Shown here: positions 1-11,838 of the stretch, piece by piece
How the letters are laid out: every line of letters starts with the position of its first letter
How positions within the stretch are numbered: the first letter of the stretch is position 1
Assembly (NCBI RefSeq): GCF_046630445.1
Contig: NC_092335.1
Coordinates: forward strand, 39,027,001 to 39,091,000
Direction of reading: 5' to 3'
Length of the DNA: 64,000 nucleotides
Origin: Rutidosis leptorrhynchoides
Lineage: Eukaryota > Streptophyta > Magnoliopsida > Asterales > Asteraceae
The notes under the pieces: model-generated
Told to the model about the DNA's origin: nothing
What the model saw: only the letters and a program-made list of their open reading frames with translations
Database searches by the model: none
Made by a program: the position numbers and the translations under genes

Positions 1-492
1 GCCCGTTCCAGGGCATTTATTTTTAGATCAGCTTTCAAAAGGGTATACATACTTATATTTTTCATTTTCATTATTATCAATATTATTATTATGATTATTA
101 TCGTTATAAGTATTATTATTTATATTATCATGAATATTACTATGTAGATTACTAAAAATTATTATCATAACTATCGTTAACAATAAAATTAATAATTTTA
201 CATTTATTATCATAAATATCATTATTATTATCATTAATATAATTATTAACATTAATACCTTTATTAGTAATATTAAGTATCATAATTATTATCATTCTTA
301 TTAATATTAGTATTGAGATTAACATTTATATTAAAAGAAAAATTCATATATAACAAGATTGACTTTTTAATTAAAAACTATCATTTTTATTACTATCAAG
401 TATTAACTATATCATTATTATAAAAATAATATTGATTAAGAAAATAAAAGTTTTAATAACATTGTTAATATTATAAGCATATAAATAAAGAT

Positions 493-543
<51 letters not shown>

Positions 544-1614
544 CAAAACTTAACTATATTAATATTTCTATATCAAAAATGAAAATATATAAATAAATAA
601 AGAAACTTATAAATTATTAAAATAACAAATACATCATCAATAATAATATATAGATTTATTCGACTACGAGTATATGTTTTAATATATATATATATACAAA
701 TGATATAGGTTCGTGAATCCGAGGCCAACCCTGCATTGTTCAGTTGTTCAAAATAGTCATATGTATTTTTACTACAAAATACATTAAGTGAGTTTCATTT
801 GCCTTTTTACCCTTTATATTTTTGGGCTGAGAATACATGCGCAACTTTTATAACTGTTTTACGAAATAGACACAAGTAATCGAAATTACGTTCTATGGTT
901 GAATGATCGAAACTGAATATGCCCCTTTTTAGTCTGGTAATCTAAGAATTAGGGAACAGACACCCTAATTGATGCGAATCCTAATGATAGATCTATCGGG
1001 CCCAACAAGCCCCATCCAAAGTACCAGATGCTTTAGTACTTCAAAATTTATATCATGTTCGAAGGAGGATCCCGGAACGATGGGGATATTCTTATATACA
1101 TATTGTGAATGTCAGTTACCAGGTGTTCAATCCATATGAATGATATTTTTGTCTCTATGCATGGGACGTATGTTTATGAGAAATGGAAATATGAAATCTT
1201 GTGGTCTATTAAAATTATGAAATGAATATTTATGATAAACTAATGAACTCATCAATCTTTTGGTTGACACTTGAAAGCATGTTTATTCTCAGGTATGAAA
1301 GAAATCTTTCGCTGTGCATTTGCTCATTTTAAAGATATTACTTAGAGTCATTCATGACATATTTCAAAAGATGTTGCATTCGAGTCGTTGAGTTCATCAA
1401 GATTATTATTAAGTTAATTATAGTTAGATATATTATAAAATGATATGCATGCCGTCAACTTTCGATGTAATGAAAAATTGTCTTTTCAAAAACCAATGCA
1501 ATGTTTGTAAAATGTATCATATAGAGGTCAAGTACCTCGCGATGTAATCAACTGTTGTGGATCGTTTATAATCGATATGGACTTCGTCCGGATGGATTTG
1601 GATGGGTCTTTACA
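1..1614 (+). mobile_element. LTR-type repeat X, 3' part (Ty3/gypsy-like), start lies outside the window
   Basis: This stretch is AT-rich for its first 700 bases and then becomes more complex. About 0.9 kb of it matches, in reverse orientation and nearly base for base, the block at 61230-62130. The match includes the stretch that mentions a TAGATCTATCGGGCCCAAC core near 990-1010 and the block at 1500-1570. Its end near 1614 reads GGTCTTTACA, a normal CA-type LTR terminus, and directly after it the sequence becomes the LTR of element A. I read it as the 3' part of an LTR (solo LTR or end of a whole element) inserted into A's 5' LTR. Family assignment is inferred; no coding domain is visible. 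Confidence 0.6.
496..541. repeat. (TA)n microsatellite
   Basis: Uninterrupted TA dinucleotides inside the AT-rich part of repeat X. Confidence 0.95.
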
Positions 1615-1630
1615 CTATCTATCTCACTCC

Positions 1631-1687
<57 letters not shown>

Positions 1688-2505
1688 TATATTTTAATTT
1701 TAATTTTAATTTTAAATTCTAATAATAAGGGTATGTTAGCGAATGTTGTAAGGGTGTAAGTCGAAATTCTGTCCGTGTAACGCTACGCTATTTTTAATCA
1801 TTGTAAGTTATGTTCAACCTTTTTAAATTAATGTCTCGTAGCTAAGTTATTATTATGCTTATTTAATGCCGAAGTAATCGTGATGTTGGGCTAAATATTA
1901 AAATTGGGTAATTGGGCTTTGGACCATAATTTGGGTTTGGATAAAAGAACGACACTTGTGAAAATTAGACTATGGGCTATTAATGGGCTTTATATTAACT
2001 AAACGATACCTCGTTAATTTAATATATAGACTTATAATTTGATGTATTTATATATAACCACATACGCTTGACTGGGCACGGTGGGCGGGATATCTATAAA
2101 TACCAATAATTGTTCATTTAACCGGACACGAAACTGGATTAATAGTTAATAGACTTGTTGAAACAGGGGTGGATTACATTTAAGGGTAATTGGTGTAATT
2201 GTTAACAAAGTAGTAAGACCTTGGACTACACGCAGTCGATAACCTGGTGTATTCATTAAACAAAGTATTAAGACCTTGTTACAATTTGAATCCCCAATTA
2301 GTTGGAATATTTGACTTCGGGAATAAGAATAATTTGACAAAGACTTCCGCACTTTATGATTATGACTGATGGACTATTATGGACAAATCCGTATGGACAT
2401 ATCGAATAATCCAGGACAAAGAACAATTAACCCATGGTAATAAACTAAAATCAACACGTCAAATATCATGATTACGGAAGTTTAAATAAGCATAATTCCT
2501 TTATT
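1615..2505 (+). repeat. Element A 5' LTR, partly preserved
   Basis: This block aligns with the 3' LTR of A from about 31080 to 31998. The shared sequence includes the conserved core with AAGTCGAAATTCTGTCCGTG near 1758. Repeat X occupies the site where the upstream part of the LTR would begin, so the TG terminus lies outside the window. Confidence 0.8.
1632..1687. repeat. (CA)n followed by (TA)n microsatellite
   Basis: About 17 CA units pass directly into about 11 TA units. The 3' LTR of A has a long pure (TA)n tract at the matching place (31097-31168), so this microsatellite has changed composition between the two LTRs. Confidence 0.95.
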
Positions 2506-3319
2506 AAGTCAAACATCATGTTTTATTAAGTTTAATTAGTTTTTATAAATATATAAAATTAATACTTTTATAAATAAATAATATAAAAATAATATTTTTA
2601 TAAAAATTGTACTTTTTACAACTTTAAGTTTATTTTTATATTTTGTATCTTTTTATTTGTTTTAGCGTATTTTTTGTATTTTTCGTTCGTTTTTAGTTTT
2701 AAGTCATAGTTTTTGCCATAGTTATTTTTATTTCTAGATTCTTAGGCTTTGCCGTAAAATCCCTTAAGTACTTTTTCTTTATACTAAGATTTAGGTGCTT
2801 TAGAATTTTGCGACGCCGTTTTTATATTTTAGTACTTTTTTAATTTATTGCCGTTTTAGGATATAGAATTTCTTTTAAGCTTTAATATCTTTAGACGTAA
2901 GTTTTAATTTTTAGTTTTTAGACTTTTAAGTTTCGACGCGCTACTTTCTTATTTTTATTTTTCGACGCCTATTATTTTTCGATCTTTTATTTTTCGACGT
3001 TTTTCGACGCGCTCTTTTTCTTTCTTATTTTTTCACCACTCTAGTTTTTAGGGCATAGAATTTTCTATTTCTTCTCTAAAATTTCTTTAAACTTCGACGA
3101 AAAATTATTTTAAGCAGTTAAATTGATAGACATCCAAAATTTTCTGGTTCGTAGTAATAGTTGGATTTGTTAGTGGCGAGTTGTGGGCTTCCGATTTAAA
3201 GGGTCCTGGCTACCTGCTGCATCTATTGGCTATTCGAAACGTGGGCAAAATCAGAAAAGTCTATTAATTTGATAACTTAAATAATTTTTATCTTTTATAA
3301 CTAATAGGATATTCAGTGA
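2506..3319 (+). other. Element A leader, non-coding
   Basis: This T-rich stretch lies between the 5' LTR and gag. Parts match the reverse complement of B's leader (26.5-27.4 kb), for example the segment with TTTTCGACGC words and the block at 3120-3300 just before gag. No ORF and no clear primer binding site is visible here. Confidence 0.6.
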
Positions 3320-6300
3320 ATGCACCGAGCAAAACGTTCACCACCTTCTGTACGTTTACCACCTGTAACTCGATCAAGACATCTAGCTAATATTGTCGCC
3401 GTTGATTTTTCTTTAGAATCGTCATCCAGTCGACCAAGTGCTCCAATTCAAATTTCCGATAATCTATTTTTTGAACCCGACCTCACAATTGAGAATTCGG
3501 AGGATATTCAGGGACAATTCAGAGATCCTGAACCATTAATCTTTCCTCCAGAACCACCAATCATTCAAACAGAGATTGTTGAGGAACAACCCATTAAATC
3601 AGAATCCTCTAGTGATTCAGATTCAACAAATTCAATCACGGAGAATCTGGAATCTCTAAGTATGGAAGACCGAATGCGAGCTAAATGCACTGGCCAAGGT
3701 CATGCAATTACTCAACCAGACATTAATGCGCCAGATTATGAAATCAAAGGACAAATCCTACACATGGTAACTAATCAATGCCAATTTAGTGGTGCGCCGA
3801 AGGAAGATCCAAATGAACATCTTCGTACCTTTAATAGGATCTGTACTCTATTTAAAATAAGAGAAGTGGAGGATGAACAGATATATCTCATGTTATTTCC
3901 GTGGACTTTAAACGGAGAAGCCAAAGATTGGTTAGAATCGTTACCTGAAGGGGCGATTGATACATGGGACGTTTTAGTTGAAAATTTTCTTAAACAATTC
4001 TTTCCGGCATCTAAAGCCGTGAGATTTCAAGGAGAAATTGTTACGTTCACACAAAAGCCAAATGAAACTCTATATGAAGCGTGTACCAGATTTGGAAAGT
4101 TATTGAAAGGATGTCCGCAACATGGTTTAGACACTTATCAAATAGTACAAATATTCTACCAAGGATGCGACATCACTACAAGGAAAGACATAGATATAGC
4201 AGCTGGTGGTTCCATTATGAAGAAAACTGCAACTGACGCTTACAAAATTATTGATAACACTGTTTCCCACTCACATGAGTGGCATCAAGAAAAAGATATC
4301 GTTAGATCATCTAAAGCAGCTAGAGCCGATTCTAGCCATGACTTTGATTCCATTTCTGCAAAGATAGATGCTGTCGAGAGACGAATGGAAAAGATGACTA
4401 AAGATATTCACTCAATACGAATTAGTTGTGAGTAGTGTGGAGGACCACATTTGACAAAAGATTGTCTCAGTATTGAACTAACAATGGAACAAAGAGAGAA
4501 TGTTTCATACATAAACCAAAGGCCTGGAAATAATTATCAGAATAATTATCAACCGCCAACACCAATCTACAATCAAAATCAGAACTATAACCGAAATATT
4601 CCATACAACAACCAACAAGGTCCAAGCAATCAACAAGTATCCAACAATACTTACAATCAGCAAAGACCTATTTTTTAAAATAAACCACCACAAACCGATG
4701 ATAAAAAGCCAAATTTAGAAGACATGATGTCGAAGCTAGTTGAATCTCAAACTCAATTTTTCACATCTCAGAAACAAACCAATGAACAAAATGCTCAAGC
4801 ATTTAGAAATCAACAAGCTTCTATTCAAAATTTGAAACAAGAAGTAAGTAACCTAGCAAGGTTGATAGGTGAAAGAAAACCGGAAAGTCTACCTAGTGAT
4901 ACAAATGCTAACCCCCGGAATGAAACAGCTAAAGTCATTACCACAAGAAGTGGTATTACACTTAAACCACCGGAAATACCTGTAATTTCTGATGACTCTA
5001 TTCCTACTCCAAAAGAACCACAACCTGAGCAAGATAAGGAAACAGAACTGGTAGTTGAAAAGGTTAATGAAGATAACACAGTTAAGACTAAACCTTATGT
5101 TAAACCATACCAACCACCACTTCCTTACCCGAGTAAAATGAGAAAAGAGAGACTTGTAGCCGAGCAATCCAAATTCTTAGATATGTTTAAACAGATAAAT
5201 GTAAATCTTCCTTTCATTGATGTAATTTTAGGAATGCCAAGATATGCTAAATTTCTGAAAGATCTAATCACAAATAGAAAGAAAATGGAAGAACTCTCGG
5301 CTGTTACTATGAATGCTAATTGTTCTGCAGTGCTGTTGAATAAGATACCAGAAAAATTATCAGATCCAGGAAGTTTCACAATTTCATGTTTTCTGGGTAG
5401 TCTTATTTCAATAGAAGCATTGGCAGACTTAGGTGCTAGTATAAATTTAATGCCGTATTCACTATACGCTAAACTAGACCTTAGAGAATTGAAACCAACA
5501 TTAATAAGCATACAACTGACAGATAGATCAGTAAAATATCCTAGAGGAATAATGGAAAACATGCTAGTTAAAGTTGGTACTTTAGTATTTCCAGTAGATT
5601 TTGTTATTCTGGACATGGAAGAAGATTCTCGAGTTCCTCTCATATTAGGAAGACCATTCTTAAACACGGCTAAAGCAATAATAGACGTGTTTGGTAAGAA
5701 ACTGACCTTAAGTATAGAGGACGAGAGTGTTACCTTTTCTGTTGATAGAGCCATGCAACAACTGTAATCTGTAGATGATACATGTTATTTTATTCAAACT
5801 ATAGATTCACATGCAGAATTGTTAGAAGAATTTCCAGAATTACAAGGAACATGAGAATGTTCGTTAGGAGAAGGAACTGAACCAATTGATGAAACTGAAA
5901 TGTGAGCTACACTTATGGCTAATGGATATGAGCCAACAACAGAAGAAATTCAAATGCTAAAAGAGGAAGACAGATATCGATATAAATCATCGATAGAAGA
6001 ACCACCAACATTAGAGTTAAAGCCACTTCCAAACCATTTGAAATATGGTTATTTACATGGTGAATCTGAATTACCTGTAATAATATCGTCTTCTCTTACA
6101 GAAAATGAAAAATCTCAACCCATTACTATGCTAAAAGCTCATAAACCAGCTATTGCATGGAAAATTCATGATATTAAAGGAATAAGTCCTTCGTATTGCA
6201 CACACAAAATCCTTATGGAAGAAGGTCATAAAACGTATGTGCAACGCCAACGAAGACTAAATCCTAATATGCAAGATGTTGTTAAGAAAGAAATTATTAA

Positions 6301-8869
6301 ACTACTTGATGCAGGTTTAATTTATCCAATCTCTGATAGTCCATGGGTAAGCCCAGTTCAATGCGTACCTAAGAAGGGTGGCATGACTGTCATCACAAAT
6401 GAGAAAAATGAGCTTATTCCTACTAGGACTGTAACAGGATGGCGTGTCTGTATTGATTATAGAAAATTAAATGACGCCACCAGAAAAGATCACTTTCCCT
6501 TACCTTTCATTGATCAAATGTTGGAAAGATTAGCCGGAAATAGTTACTATTGTTTTCTTGATGGTTTTTCCGGATATTTTCAAATTCCAATAGCACCCGA
6601 GGACCAAGAGAAAACCACATTCACGTGCCCTTATGGTACTTTTGCTTACAAATGCATGCCATTTGGACTTTGCAACGCCCCTTCAACCTTTCAAAGGTGC
6701 ATGATGGCGATTTTTCACGATATGATAGAAGAATGCATGGAAGTTTTCATGGATGACTTTTCAGTCTTCGGTGATACATTTGAATCATGTCTAGTTAATC
6801 TTGAACGAATGCTTATTAGATGCGAACAATCAAATCTAGTACTTAATTAGGAGAAATGTCATTTCATGGTTAAAGAAGGCATCGTTCTTGGTCATAAAAT
6901 TTCAAAGGAAGGAATTGAAGTGGATAGAGCTAAAGTAGATGTAGTTGCTAAACTTCCACATCCCACCAATGTTAGAGGAGTTAGGAGTTTTCTAGGGCAT
7001 GCTTGTTTTTACCGACGTTTCATAAACGATTTTTCTAAAATTGCCACTCCTATGAATAAACTCCTAGAAAAGGATGCTCCATTCATCTTCTCAGATGAAT
7101 GCATCAAATCTTTTAATATTCTTAAAGAAAAACTCACTAATGCGCCGATCATGATAACTCCAAATTGGAATCTACCATTTGAACTAATGTGCGATGCAAG
7201 TGATTTTGCAATGGGAGCCGTTTTAGGACAAAGGATTGAAAAACGATTTCAACCTATTTATTACACTAGTAAGACGTTACAAGGAGCACAAACAAATTAC
7301 ACAACTACTGAAAAAGAACTCCTTACTATTGTCTTTGCTTTTGACAAATTTTGTTCATATCTCGTTCTAGCAAAAACTGTGGTCTATACTGACCATTCTG
7401 CTCTTAGATACTTATTTTCAAAACAAGATGCTAAACCATGATTAATCCGTTGGATCTTACTCTTACAAGAGTTCAATATTGAAATCCGAGATAAAAAGGG
7501 AGCAGAAAATCTCGCAGCTGATCATCTTTCTCGTCTTGAAAATCCCGAATTAGAAGGTCTAAATGAATCGGCCATACAAGACAACTTTCCTGATGAATAT
7601 CTATTGAAGATAAATTATAATGAAATTCCATGGTTTGCAGACTATGCAAATTACTTAGTATGTGGATTTCTTGAAAAAGGGTTGTCGTACCAAAAACGAA
7701 AGAATTTTTTTAGTGATATAAAACACTATTTCTGGGAAGATCCACATTTGTTTAAAAGTTGTCCCGATGGAATAATACGCCGATGTGTATTCGGAGATGA
7801 AGCCAGTCAAATCTTAAACCATTGTCACATAGGACCAACAGGAGGGCATTATGGGCCTCAGCTCACAGCAAGAAAAGTTTACGATGCTGGATTCTATTGG
7901 CCTACAATTTTGAAAGACGCACACCTTTTTTGCAAATCCTGTGATACTTGTCAAAGGGCCGGAAAAATAAGTCAACGTGATGAAATGCCACAAAATGTCA
8001 TTCAAGTATGTGAAGTATTTGACATTTGGGGTATTGACTTTATGGGTCCATTTCCAAAATCTCATAATAATCTCTACATTCTTGTTGCCATTGATTATGT
8101 ATCTAAATGGGCGGAAGCACAAGCTCTCCCAACTAACGATGCACGAGTTGTAGTCAATTTTTTAAAACGTCTTTTTGCAAGGTTCGGAACACCGAAAGCT
8201 TTAATAAGTGATCGGGGTACTCATTTTTGTAATAATCAACTTGAGAAAGTTCTCAAAAGATATGGAGTAACTCATAAAATCTCAACCGCTTATCATCCAC
8301 AAACAAGTGGACAAGTTGAAAATACCAACCGAGCATTAAAACGTATTCTAGAGAAAACCGTAGGATCAAATCCGAAGGAATGGTCCATGAAATTGGAGGA
8401 TGCACTCTGGGCTTTTAGAACAGCCTACAAAACTCCAATTGGAACCACACCTTATAAACTCGTTTACGAAAAAGCATGTCATCTTCCAGTAGAAATTGAA
8501 CACAAAGCATTTTGGGCTTTGAAGACATGTAATCTTGATTTACATGAAGCTGGACGTCTACGATTAAGTCAATTAAACGAATTAGAAGAGTTAAGACATG
8601 AAGCATACGAAAATTCGTTAATCTATAAAGAAAGAACGAAGAAATGGCATGATAAAAGAATCAGAAGTTCAAAAGAATTTAAAGAAGGAGACAGAGTTCT
8701 TCTTTTTAATTCTAGATTCAAGCTATTTCCTGGAAAATTGAAATCAGGATGATCTGGACCATTCATAGTCAAAAGAGTTTTCTCGTATGGAACAGTAGAA
8801 TTAATAAATTCAAATGGGATTGAATTTAAAGTTAATGGTCACAGAGTTAAACATTACATACATGGTCCG
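3320..8869 (+). pseudogene. Element A gag-pol fossil (Athila-like Ty3/gypsy)
   Basis: The reading order is gag, aspartic protease, reverse transcriptase, RNase H, integrase. Gag lies around 3.3-4.5 kb, the protease with a DLGAS active-site motif around 5.4 kb, RT with an FMDD catalytic motif around 6.75 kb, RNase H around 7.2-7.4 kb, and integrase with an HHCC zinc module and a DFMGP core around 7.8-8.7 kb. The protein is very close to that of B throughout. It is broken, with roughly half a dozen breaks, so it cannot make a full polyprotein. The gag core ([17 protein letters not shown]) is typical of the Athila/Tat side of Ty3/gypsy. Confidence 0.9.
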
Positions 8870-9898
8870 ATGGAAGTTGACAATGAAGTCAATCATAATT
8901 TCACCACCCAAGAAAACCATCAAAATGAAAACATAAATATGTTATCAACAACATATGAAAAATCAAAATTGGAAAATAGTGAGGATTCAAATTGGAGTGA
9001 TGAAGAAGAATTCTTATACAAACCTCCCATTCCAAGAAACGAAGAAAAATGTGAACAAGAAGTTCAAATAGAAGTGAAAGAAGCAAGAAAAGAACACCCG
9101 AAAAAGGTTTACAAACCAACTCGACTTACTAAAGCAGGAGACCCGGGTGAATTTATCATTTCTTGCTTGCTTAATGATGGTGCTGTATATAATGGACTCG
9201 CAGATTTAGGAGCAAGTGCAAATATTATGCCTCTTTCCTTATACAAAAGATTAGGTATGGGTAAATTAAAACCAACCAAAATAGGTGTTCAATCATTTGA
9301 CCTAACCATTAAACACCCGGTTGGAATAACAAATAATTTACTTGTTAACGTGGGAAGTTTGACCTTTGTTGCAAACTTCATAGTTATTAATATGGAGGAA
9401 AACCTTGATATTCCTCTAAATTTAGGTCGCCCATTTTTAGCAACCACCGAGGCATTCATTGATGTAAGAGAAGGTAGAATGACACTTAGGGATGGTGATA
9501 AATCGGTCACCTTTGTGAACCGAAAGTTTAGATCTCCACCAACCAAAACTGTTAAACCAATAAAAATGCATAAGTGTGGGGAAGATGAAGAAACACTTAA
9601 TGATGATCCGATCACAAAGAACCCCGTTGATGATACGAAATTAGATGAACCCGTTTTTAACAGTTCAACGAAGAAACTTTATAAACGGATTCACGATGCT
9701 AGGATTAAGAGAAACTTTAAGTTATGTAACCGATTAGTATCCAAATTATCGCCAAAAGAAAAGGCAATGTTAGTTGAATTTGTGAAAGTTACGGAGGAAA
9801 TCAACAAATGGATTGAAGCAAAAGTCAGAGATATACAAGTTGTTAATGATACAATTGAAAATAATGTTAATCACAATTTCAACACCACATCTAACTAA
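8870..9898 (+). CDS. Extra aspartic-protease-like module after integrase in element A
   Basis: This is an open stretch of 342 codons following the integrase end of A. It has its own retropepsin-like core: DLGASANIMP near codon 113, then LVNVGSLTF, and LGRPFL near codon 180. The basic C-terminal half has no recognisable domain. The module is clearly related to, but far diverged from, the main protease of A ([10 protein letters not shown]). The short peptide VNHNF occurs both just before and at the end of it, and in B the polyprotein simply ends after VNHNF. So the module looks inserted into, or captured at, the C-terminus of pol. The flanking motif could be a small duplication made when it was gained. 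Its role is unknown; it could also be a leftover from recombination with another Athila-type element. It could never be a host protease gene, given its position. Confidence 0.7.
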   Translation: MEVDNEVNHNFTTQENHQNENINMLSTTYEKSKLENSEDSNWSDEEEFLYKPPIPRNEEKCEQEVQIEVKEARKEHPKKVYKPTRLTKAGDPGEFIISCLLNDGAVYNGLADLGASANIMPLSLYKRLGMGKLKPTKIGVQSFDLTIKHPVGITNNLLVNVGSLTFVANFIVINMEENLDIPLNLGRPFLATTEAFIDVREGRMTLRDGDKSVTFVNRKFRSPPTKTVKPIKMHKCGEDEETLNDDPITKNPVDDTKLDEPVFNSSTKKLYKRIHDARIKRNFKLCNRLVSKLSPKEKAMLVEFVKVTEEINKWIEAKVRDIQVVNDTIENNVNHNFNTTSN

Positions 9899-9909
9899 GT
9901 GTGAGGAGG
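9897..9909 (+). other. Polypurine-like motif 1 of element A
   Basis: The sequence AAGTGTGAGGAGG overlaps the end of the last pol-side ORF. It is one of four such motifs in A (also 11923, 12280 and 30479); the last sits directly before the 3' LTR. Confidence 0.5.
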
Positions 9910-10068
9910 TTCGAATCTTTTAAGGGTAATATGTATTTCTGTTAGAGTTATATATTCTGTTTTCGTGTAGTTCTCGAGAATGGAATCCGAATGGTCTTTC
10001 CCTAGCAGACCCTAAAGAACTAGTCTTCTCCCCCCATTCTGAATTTTTAATTTTTTAGGTTTTACGAG

Positions 10069-10485
10069 ATGAAGAATTCCTGTGAACTAAACCATGGTCT
10101 AATGCTACACGCTTTGATCACTAAACATAATAATGACACACTCCCGAGTGACCTGGTATCAGTAATAAGAGCCAAATTGGACGGAGTAAGAAAAGAACTC
10201 AGAAACGATCATAATAAGTTACATTTTGGTAAAGGAAAATCAAAATCCGCAGCGAAAAGAAGAGCACGACACCTTGAAAGATGTCACAAATGCGAAAAAT
10301 GGTCACACGAAGGAAAATGCTCGACGAATCAGACATATTCCAATACCGAGTTCGTTACTTTATGCAGAGAAGGACCGTTCATATGTTTCGAAGAAAAATC
10401 ATTGAATGCTCGAGGTTATGCCTATGTAGCTATGGAAAACCAATTAGTCCGACTATCTTATGAGTGGGCTAAAGCAGGTCACTGA
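10069..10485 (+). CDS. Small zinc-knuckle accessory ORF of element A (138 aa)
   Basis: This ORF has a homologue of the same length and position in B (20286-20702, minus). By eye the two proteins are about three-quarters identical. The middle is very basic (KSKSAAKRRARHLER) and is followed by CHKCEKWSHEGKC, which fits C-x2-C-x4-H-x3-C, one residue shorter than a standard retroviral zinc knuckle. The C-terminal part contains the conserved words TYSNTEFVTLCR and NARGYAY. It is open here although gag-pol of A is broken. A nucleic-acid binding role is inferred from the basic stretch and knuckle. I do not recognise a named family. Confidence 0.6.
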   Translation: MKNSCELNHGLMLHALITKHNNDTLPSDLVSVIRAKLDGVRKELRNDHNKLHFGKGKSKSAAKRRARHLERCHKCEKWSHEGKCSTNQTYSNTEFVTLCREGPFICFEEKSLNARGYAYVAMENQLVRLSYEWAKAGH

Positions 10486-11366
10486 GAATTCTATCTCACA
10501 GGTAAGTATGTACAGTTTTTATTTTTATTTTATTGCTTTTAATCTTTTGATAATAAATGCTGAATCGTTCGCTATAAAGTATTAAATTGGTATTCAATAA
10601 AATTAGGTATGCGTAACCGAAAATATTGATATCATACAAAAATTTATTACATCACTGCGAAATTTACCGTTTATTCTTAAGGTATAAATATCTTTAATCA
10701 ATCAACCCAAAATATTTCTAAAATTCGTCAGGAGTAAAACTAGGTCGTTGAACCGAAATTACTTTACCGAAAAGACCAAAAAGATTTTTAATTTTTATTT
10801 TTACTTTGTTTTTAAAATTAATATATTAATATTAAATTATTATTGTAAACTTTTAAAATCAATATATTTAAGTTTGTAAATATTTGAAAATTTTATGTTT
10901 TTAATATAAGTTTGTATGTATAAAAACAAAATTATAATATAAATTTGGTGTGAATTTTTAATAATATGAATTTTTAATTTTATGCATTTTAAATTTAAGT
11001 TTGGTGTGAATTTTAAAAACAAAAATTTACTTTATTTTCACTAAGTTAAAAATTGATTTTTAAAATTCGTCGTGAGTTGAAAACTAGGTCATTGAACCGA
11101 AATTGCTCTACCCAAGGGAGGGACGAGAACTTTTATTATCATTATTTTTAATCTTATTGAATTAAAGTATGCCAAAAACATATATAAAAAAAAACCCAAA
11201 AATCTTAATTTTAAAACTGAGCTTTGAATTTACAAATTTTAAAATTTTGTCGAGGGACGGACTAGGACAACGATCCGAAACGCCCTCATCCTAAAAACAA
11301 AATTTTAATTTTTAATTAATTATATGTTTTATTAGTAAAGGTTTCATAAAAAAAAAAAAAAGGGAC

Positions 11367-11384
11367 CTCATGCGATCGCATGAG
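11367..11384. repeat. Perfect palindrome CTCATGCGATCGCATGAG in element A
   Basis: This 18-bp self-complementary site uses the same core word (CATGCGATCGCATG) as the pair in A's 3' LTR. It sits after a poly-A tract, at the place where B carries its own internal palindrome pair (19249-19297). Confidence 0.85.
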
Positions 11385-11625
11385 ATTTGTATATCACCAA
11401 CCATGGAACCCGGACGACGACATGAACTGGAACCCCTATCCAGATTGATATAGTTCCAGTTGGTGATTTCTATGATTTTTATTATCTATTATTTTTATTT
11501 ATTTATGTTTAAACATATGATATTGTGATACATTAATGTATTGTTTAATATTTTTATTATTTGGTACTAATATTTCATATTTGATTTGAAAGTGGGATTT
11601 TAAGTCCCATTTTAAATTACCATGC

Positions 11626-11838
11626 ATGTTATTATTTGTATGTATGTATTTTATTTCATGTACACAACAGGATAAAACAGATCATTTTCAAAGACTGTCA
11701 TTAAGTTCAGCAAAAGCTACTAATTTTGACGACAAAACGAAAAATAAATGTGATGTAACAACAAGACGGAATGAACAAATGATGTGCACCATTTTTCATT
11801 CAACAAACAAACGCCAATATGTTTGGAAACTTTGGTAA
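11626..11838 (+). other. Short ORF conserved between elements A and B
   Basis: The 70-codon ORF shares with B (16705-16941, minus) a block ending in KRQYVWKLW and containing LSSAKATNFDDK and TTRRNEQMMCT. Conservation of peptide words in an AT-rich region suggests that this was coding in a common ancestor, perhaps part of the third (envelope-position) ORF. I do not recognise a domain. Confidence 0.45.

Noticed and set aside
28-252. Small ORF in the AT-rich start of the window
   Set aside because: It is a translation of ATT/AAT-rich sequence (I, N, M repeats) inside an LTR-type repeat.
1577-1759. Small ORF spanning CA/TA repeats, and a similar one at 30928-31251
   Set aside because: Both are translations of LTR microsatellites (TH and YI repeats).
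8870-9898. Host aspartic protease gene
   Set aside because: It directly continues from retroelement integrase, shares the flanking VNHNF peptide with B's polyprotein end and lies well inside element A.
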